A stretch of 64,000 nt of DNA from Flavobacteriaceae bacterium Ga0077528. Lineage in GTDB: Bacteria; Bacteroidota; Bacteroidia; Flavobacteriales; Flavobacteriaceae. Both the position numbers and the translations under genes were made by a program. The stretch lies in assembly GCA_001464475.1 (NCBI GenBank), contig LNDX01000001.1:434001-498000 (forward strand). Direction: 5' to 3'. Below, piece by piece: positions 61,407 through 64,000 of this stretch. The notes under the pieces are model-generated. The model was given only the letters and a program-made list of their open reading frames with translations. It made no database searches and was not told where the DNA came from. Numbering within the stretch: the stretch's first letter is position 1; the number at the start of each line of letters is the position of its first letter.

Positions 61407-62786
61407 TTAATTCACCACAATATCATCTATTTGCATATTTGTTGTAAGCGTAGGACTTGTTAACCCTGAACCAGTATATTCAAATATGAAAAATCCATTT
61501 CCAGTTACAGATGTTGGTATAGAATATACACCACTATTTGTAAATGATGCAGTTGAAGTATTCGCAGTCGAAAAAGTAAAATTAGAAGTAATGTTTACTA
61601 ACGTAGCTGAACTTATTGCTGAACCAGGAACATAATTTGTACTGTAGTAAACTTTTAAAGTCTCACCATTATAGAAATTTGTTCTAGTTTTAAATGATAA
61701 ATTATTTGCTGTAGTCATATCAACTGGAACAATGAATAAAGTTCTGTTATTTTCTACAGGATTACCGAAAGAGGACATTTCGATATATTTAGTACCACTA
61801 GATGATCTTGTTCTCCATGTTTTTGAACCAACAACAGGATCATTTATATATTTTGGAAAATTGTTTTGTCCAGTTGTTGCAGAACCAGCTGTATAACTCT
61901 CAAAATTTTCTGTAAACACACCAAGGTATTGTATTGCATTACCAACAATTGGAGGGAAAACATCAACTCTAGGACTATTTAATTTAAAGTCACTTTCATA
62001 TCTTACGATAAATTGAAAATCGGTATCATATTTTGTTAAAACACCTCTAATTGTTCCACTTCCAGATGGAACTGTATTTCCAGAAAATGGACAAAAACTA
62101 CTCATTCTTAATATTCTGCTAGTTCCTCCTGATGTTGCAATTATTGCATGATTAGTAGCACCACCACCAGAATCAACATCATAATAGGTTCTGTTTATAG
62201 AACTTTCGTCAAATTGAACAGGGCTTAAGTCAATTAATGTATTTTGGTTAACATCAGCATAAGCAGCGCTCAATGAAAAAGGTCTTACTAAGTCACTTTC
62301 AGGAACTATAGTCGCTGATGGTAATAAATGGTTTTGCCATACATTCTCAGCAATTCTTCCAATTTCGCCTTCAAACAGACTACCAATTTGTAATGAACCA
62401 AAAACGTTAGCAACATAAAGTCCTTTAAGTTTAATAAAGACTTTTCTACCAGGAGTAAAACCTTTACCATACAAAGTAGTTATATTTAATGGTACGCTAA
62501 ATCCTTTGATAGTAGTTGCAGTATTTTTTAAATCTTGGAAAGAAATTGATTTGTAAAATGTCCCTTTTTCATCACTTGATGTTACATAAGCTTCAATAAT
62601 ATCATCTGCTGTATACAGAACAGGTGTTGATGTAGCTACAATTTGGTTAACAGCTATTGTCGGAGTCAACTCGTAGGTTTTCAATGTATTTTCTGGCACA
62701 TCGTATGAGTCGTCATTAACACAACTTGATAAACAAATTGCTGTAAATGCCAGAGTAAATATATTTTTTAAAATTGATTTTTTCAT
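61407..62786 (-). CDS. DUF5689 domain lipoprotein
   Basis: This 459-residue protein has a lipoprotein signal (FTLAFTAICLSSCVND), lipobox cysteine at residue 22. Residues about 40-250 (IVATSTPVLYTADDIIEAYVTSSDEKGTFYKSISFQD) fit DUF5689. The C-terminal half (KYINDPVVGSKTWRTRSSSGTKYIEMSSF, SYTAGSATTGQN) resembles a choice-of-anchor J/laminin G-type beta-sandwich. Such lipoproteins lie beside TonB-dependent receptors and may capture the substrate at the surface. The pairing with the neighbouring lipoprotein and receptor suggests a shared uptake or surface role; the substrate is unknown. Confidence 0.82.
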   Translation of the reverse strand: MKKSILKNIFTLAFTAICLSSCVNDDSYDVPENTLKTYELTPTIAVNQIVATSTPVLYTADDIIEAYVTSSDEKGTFYKSISFQDLKNTATTIKGFSVPLNITTLYGKGFTPGRKVFIKLKGLYVANVFGSLQIGSLFEGEIGRIAENVWQNHLLPSATIVPESDLVRPFSLSAAYADVNQNTLIDLSPVQFDESSINRTYYDVDSGGGATNHAIIATSGGTSRILRMSSFCPFSGNTVPSGSGTIRGVLTKYDTDFQFIVRYESDFKLNSPRVDVFPPIVGNAIQYLGVFTENFESYTAGSATTGQNNFPKYINDPVVGSKTWRTRSSSGTKYIEMSSFGNPVENNRTLFIVPVDMTTANNLSFKTRTNFYNGETLKVYYSTNYVPGSAISSATLVNITSNFTFSTANTSTASFTNSGVYSIPTSVTGNGFFIFEYTGSGLTSPTLTTNMQIDDIVVN

Positions 62787-62800
62787 TTTTACCTTTACTA

Positions 62801-63415
62801 TTAGTTTTTGTTAATAATTCTAACATTGTCAATTGAATAAGTACCATCTAATGAAGTATTAGTACCAGACCCTTTTACTTTAAATGCTAGATAAACATCT
62901 TGATTTGCATAAGTAGATAAATCGATTAACCCAGAGCTAAAAAAATCAAAATTGGTATCGAAGTTTAAAGGCGGTTTTGTAAAATTTACAACTGTCCAAT
63001 TTGCTGCAGTTACATTTGTTCCATCAAAATCTGTTGAAACTAAAAGCTCAATTGAATTTGCAGCAGTTGACACATAAGCCTGTGCCACATCAAATGCTAA
63101 TTTTGAGTTTGATTCAACATTGATTTTTGGTGATACTAACCAAGCAATATTTACAGCTTGTCCAGACTGAAAGCTTGTAAATTCAGCATATTTATCAGAA
63201 TAATAAATACCTTGGTTCCACTTTACAGTTCCTGCTTCAGCAAAATTTGTCCATCCAGCTAAATTAATTACAGCACCATCAGTAGTATTTGAAGTAAAAT
63301 CTTCAAAAAGTTTGTATGGTTGAAAATCTGGGTTTTTAATATCTTCTTCCGGAGAACATGCCGTAAAAGAAGTCATTACCATAACTCCTAAAAGGAATAA
63401 AATTGTTTTTTTCAT
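62801..63415 (-). CDS. Choice-of-anchor J domain lipoprotein
   Basis: This 204-residue protein has a lipoprotein signal (FLLGVMVMTSFTACSPEED), lipobox cysteine at residue 20. The body (LFEDFTSNTTDGAVINLAGWTNFAEAGTVKWNQGIYYSDKYAEFTSF... WLVSPKINVESNSKLAFDVAQ) is a choice-of-anchor J beta-sandwich, as in other Bacteroidota surface proteins. It lies 12-14 bp from its neighbours on both sides, so it is one operon with the receptor and the DUF5689 protein. Confidence 0.82.
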   Translation of the reverse strand: MKKTILFLLGVMVMTSFTACSPEEDIKNPDFQPYKLFEDFTSNTTDGAVINLAGWTNFAEAGTVKWNQGIYYSDKYAEFTSFQSGQAVNIAWLVSPKINVESNSKLAFDVAQAYVSTAANSIELLVSTDFDGTNVTAANWTVVNFTKPPLNFDTNFDFFSSGLIDLSTYANQDVYLAFKVKGSGTNTSLDGTYSIDNVRIINKN

Positions 63416-63427
63416 AACTATATTTTA

Positions 63428-64000
63428 TTAAAAGTTTACATATAAATTTAGGAAGTATGATCTTCCAAAACCGTAAAAATATTTTGGTGCAAAAGCAGGT
63501 GTTCCACTTGATACATCTTGGTTAACTTCTCTGAAATTTGCATTTCTAGCTTGTTCAAAACCGCCAGTTTTATATTGAATATCAAATACATTGTTTAATG
63601 ATGCAAAAAATCCGAAAGTGCTACTTTTGATTTTCCAAGATTTACCACCAGTTAAGTTTACCAAAGTAAAGTTATTAAATTCTTTTTGTTTTAGCAATTC
63701 TTTAGCTCTTTCGTTAGTAGCTTCAGGAAAAGGAAGTCCTTCATTATCTAATGGATTTCTAAAAAAGTTTTGCGTTCTTAATAATGCCGAAACATCAAGA
63801 TAATTGTTTGCTAAGTAATTTGCATTAGCTCCAATCCACCAAAATTTTGGATCACGATATTCAATACCAAATGAAGCTGCAGTTTGAGGTCCACCAGATA
63901 ATCTATATCCTTTTAGATTTGCTTGTCCAAAATCAATAATAGGATTTGTATTGGTAGGAGAAGCTAAGTTGTCGTTATTCAACACAACATTTGGGTTGTT
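63428..64000 (-). CDS. TonB-dependent receptor, C-terminal part (cut by window edge)
   Basis: The frame is open to the last base of the window and its N-terminus lies outside. The visible 190 residues are the end of an outer-membrane beta-barrel: repeated aromatic strands (FGIEYRDPKFWWIGANANYLANNYLDVSALLRTQNF, FTLVNLTGGKSWKIKSSTFGFFASLNNVFD) and a terminal strand ending LNLYVNF, the aromatic C-terminus of TonB-dependent receptors. The receptor probably takes up a scarce compound, with the two downstream lipoproteins as accessories. The N-terminal plug and TonB box cannot be seen, so the substrate cannot be guessed. Confidence 0.85.
   Translation of the reverse strand, partial: NNPNVVLNNDNLASPTNTNPIIDFGQANLKGYRLSGGPQTAASFGIEYRDPKFWWIGANANYLANNYLDVSALLRTQNFFRNPLDNEGLPFPEATNERAKELLKQKEFNNFTLVNLTGGKSWKIKSSTFGFFASLNNVFDIQYKTGGFEQARNANFREVNQDVSSGTPAFAPKYFYGFGRSYFLNLYVNF

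Overview
The window is chromosomal DNA from a Bacteroidota bacterium, most likely Flavobacterium or a close relative in the Flavobacteriaceae. Four things support this: the low G+C content; promoters of the Flavobacteriia type (TAnnTTTG at -7, few Shine-Dalgarno sequences); type IX secretion (T9SS) genes and a type B sorting signal; and many families typical of the group (DUF4175, DUF2480, DUF3078, DUF4837, DUF5689, SufABCD-SES). No phage, transposase, CRISPR array or rRNA was seen.

Layout. 1-8.3 kb holds small envelope genes, tRNA-Cys with a decayed partial copy beside it, folB, glnS, a YtxH/holin-like/DUF6327 membrane-stress cluster and an SPFH protein. 8.3-21.5 kb holds gltX, a DUF4175 coiled-coil membrane protein translationally coupled to ybeY, mnmG flanked by three parS-like centromere sites, a methyltransferase, an OmpH-like lipoprotein, a Pif1-type helicase, a DoxX protein and holB (which carries a fourth possible parS). 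21.6-28.9 kb holds an unusual secreted protein with SPOR-like repeats plus a small overlapping ORF, pgk, a LysM lytic transglycosylase, a DUF4837 lipoprotein and a GNAT enzyme. 28.9-37.7 kb is a minus-strand block: two double-OmpA proteins, an S41 protease, rnpA, an M1 peptidase, an S8 protease and a metallo-beta-lactamase-fold enzyme.

37.8-47.7 kb is the SUF iron-sulfur assembly locus (sufA-B-C-D, then sufS, a lipoprotein gene, sufE, a DUF59 gene and DUF2480). It is split by two genes on the opposite strand, and a DUF3078 gene with its own promoter follows. 47.7-60.4 kb holds hflX and a three-gene cell-surface operon: a 2786-residue T9SS-sorted repeat adhesin, a PorP/SprF protein and a PorE-like OmpA protein. 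The window ends in a minus-strand group of a TonB-dependent receptor (cut by the edge) and two surface lipoproteins.

The observations most worth following are the parS cluster around mnmG, including one site that forms the last codons of ybeY; the adhesin-PorP-PorE operon with eight exact 240-bp repeats; a start codon inside a terminator-like loop; a probably leaderless holB mRNA; and paired 21-bp-spaced repeats upstream of the SPOR-repeat gene. No complete new defence or biosynthetic system was recognised.
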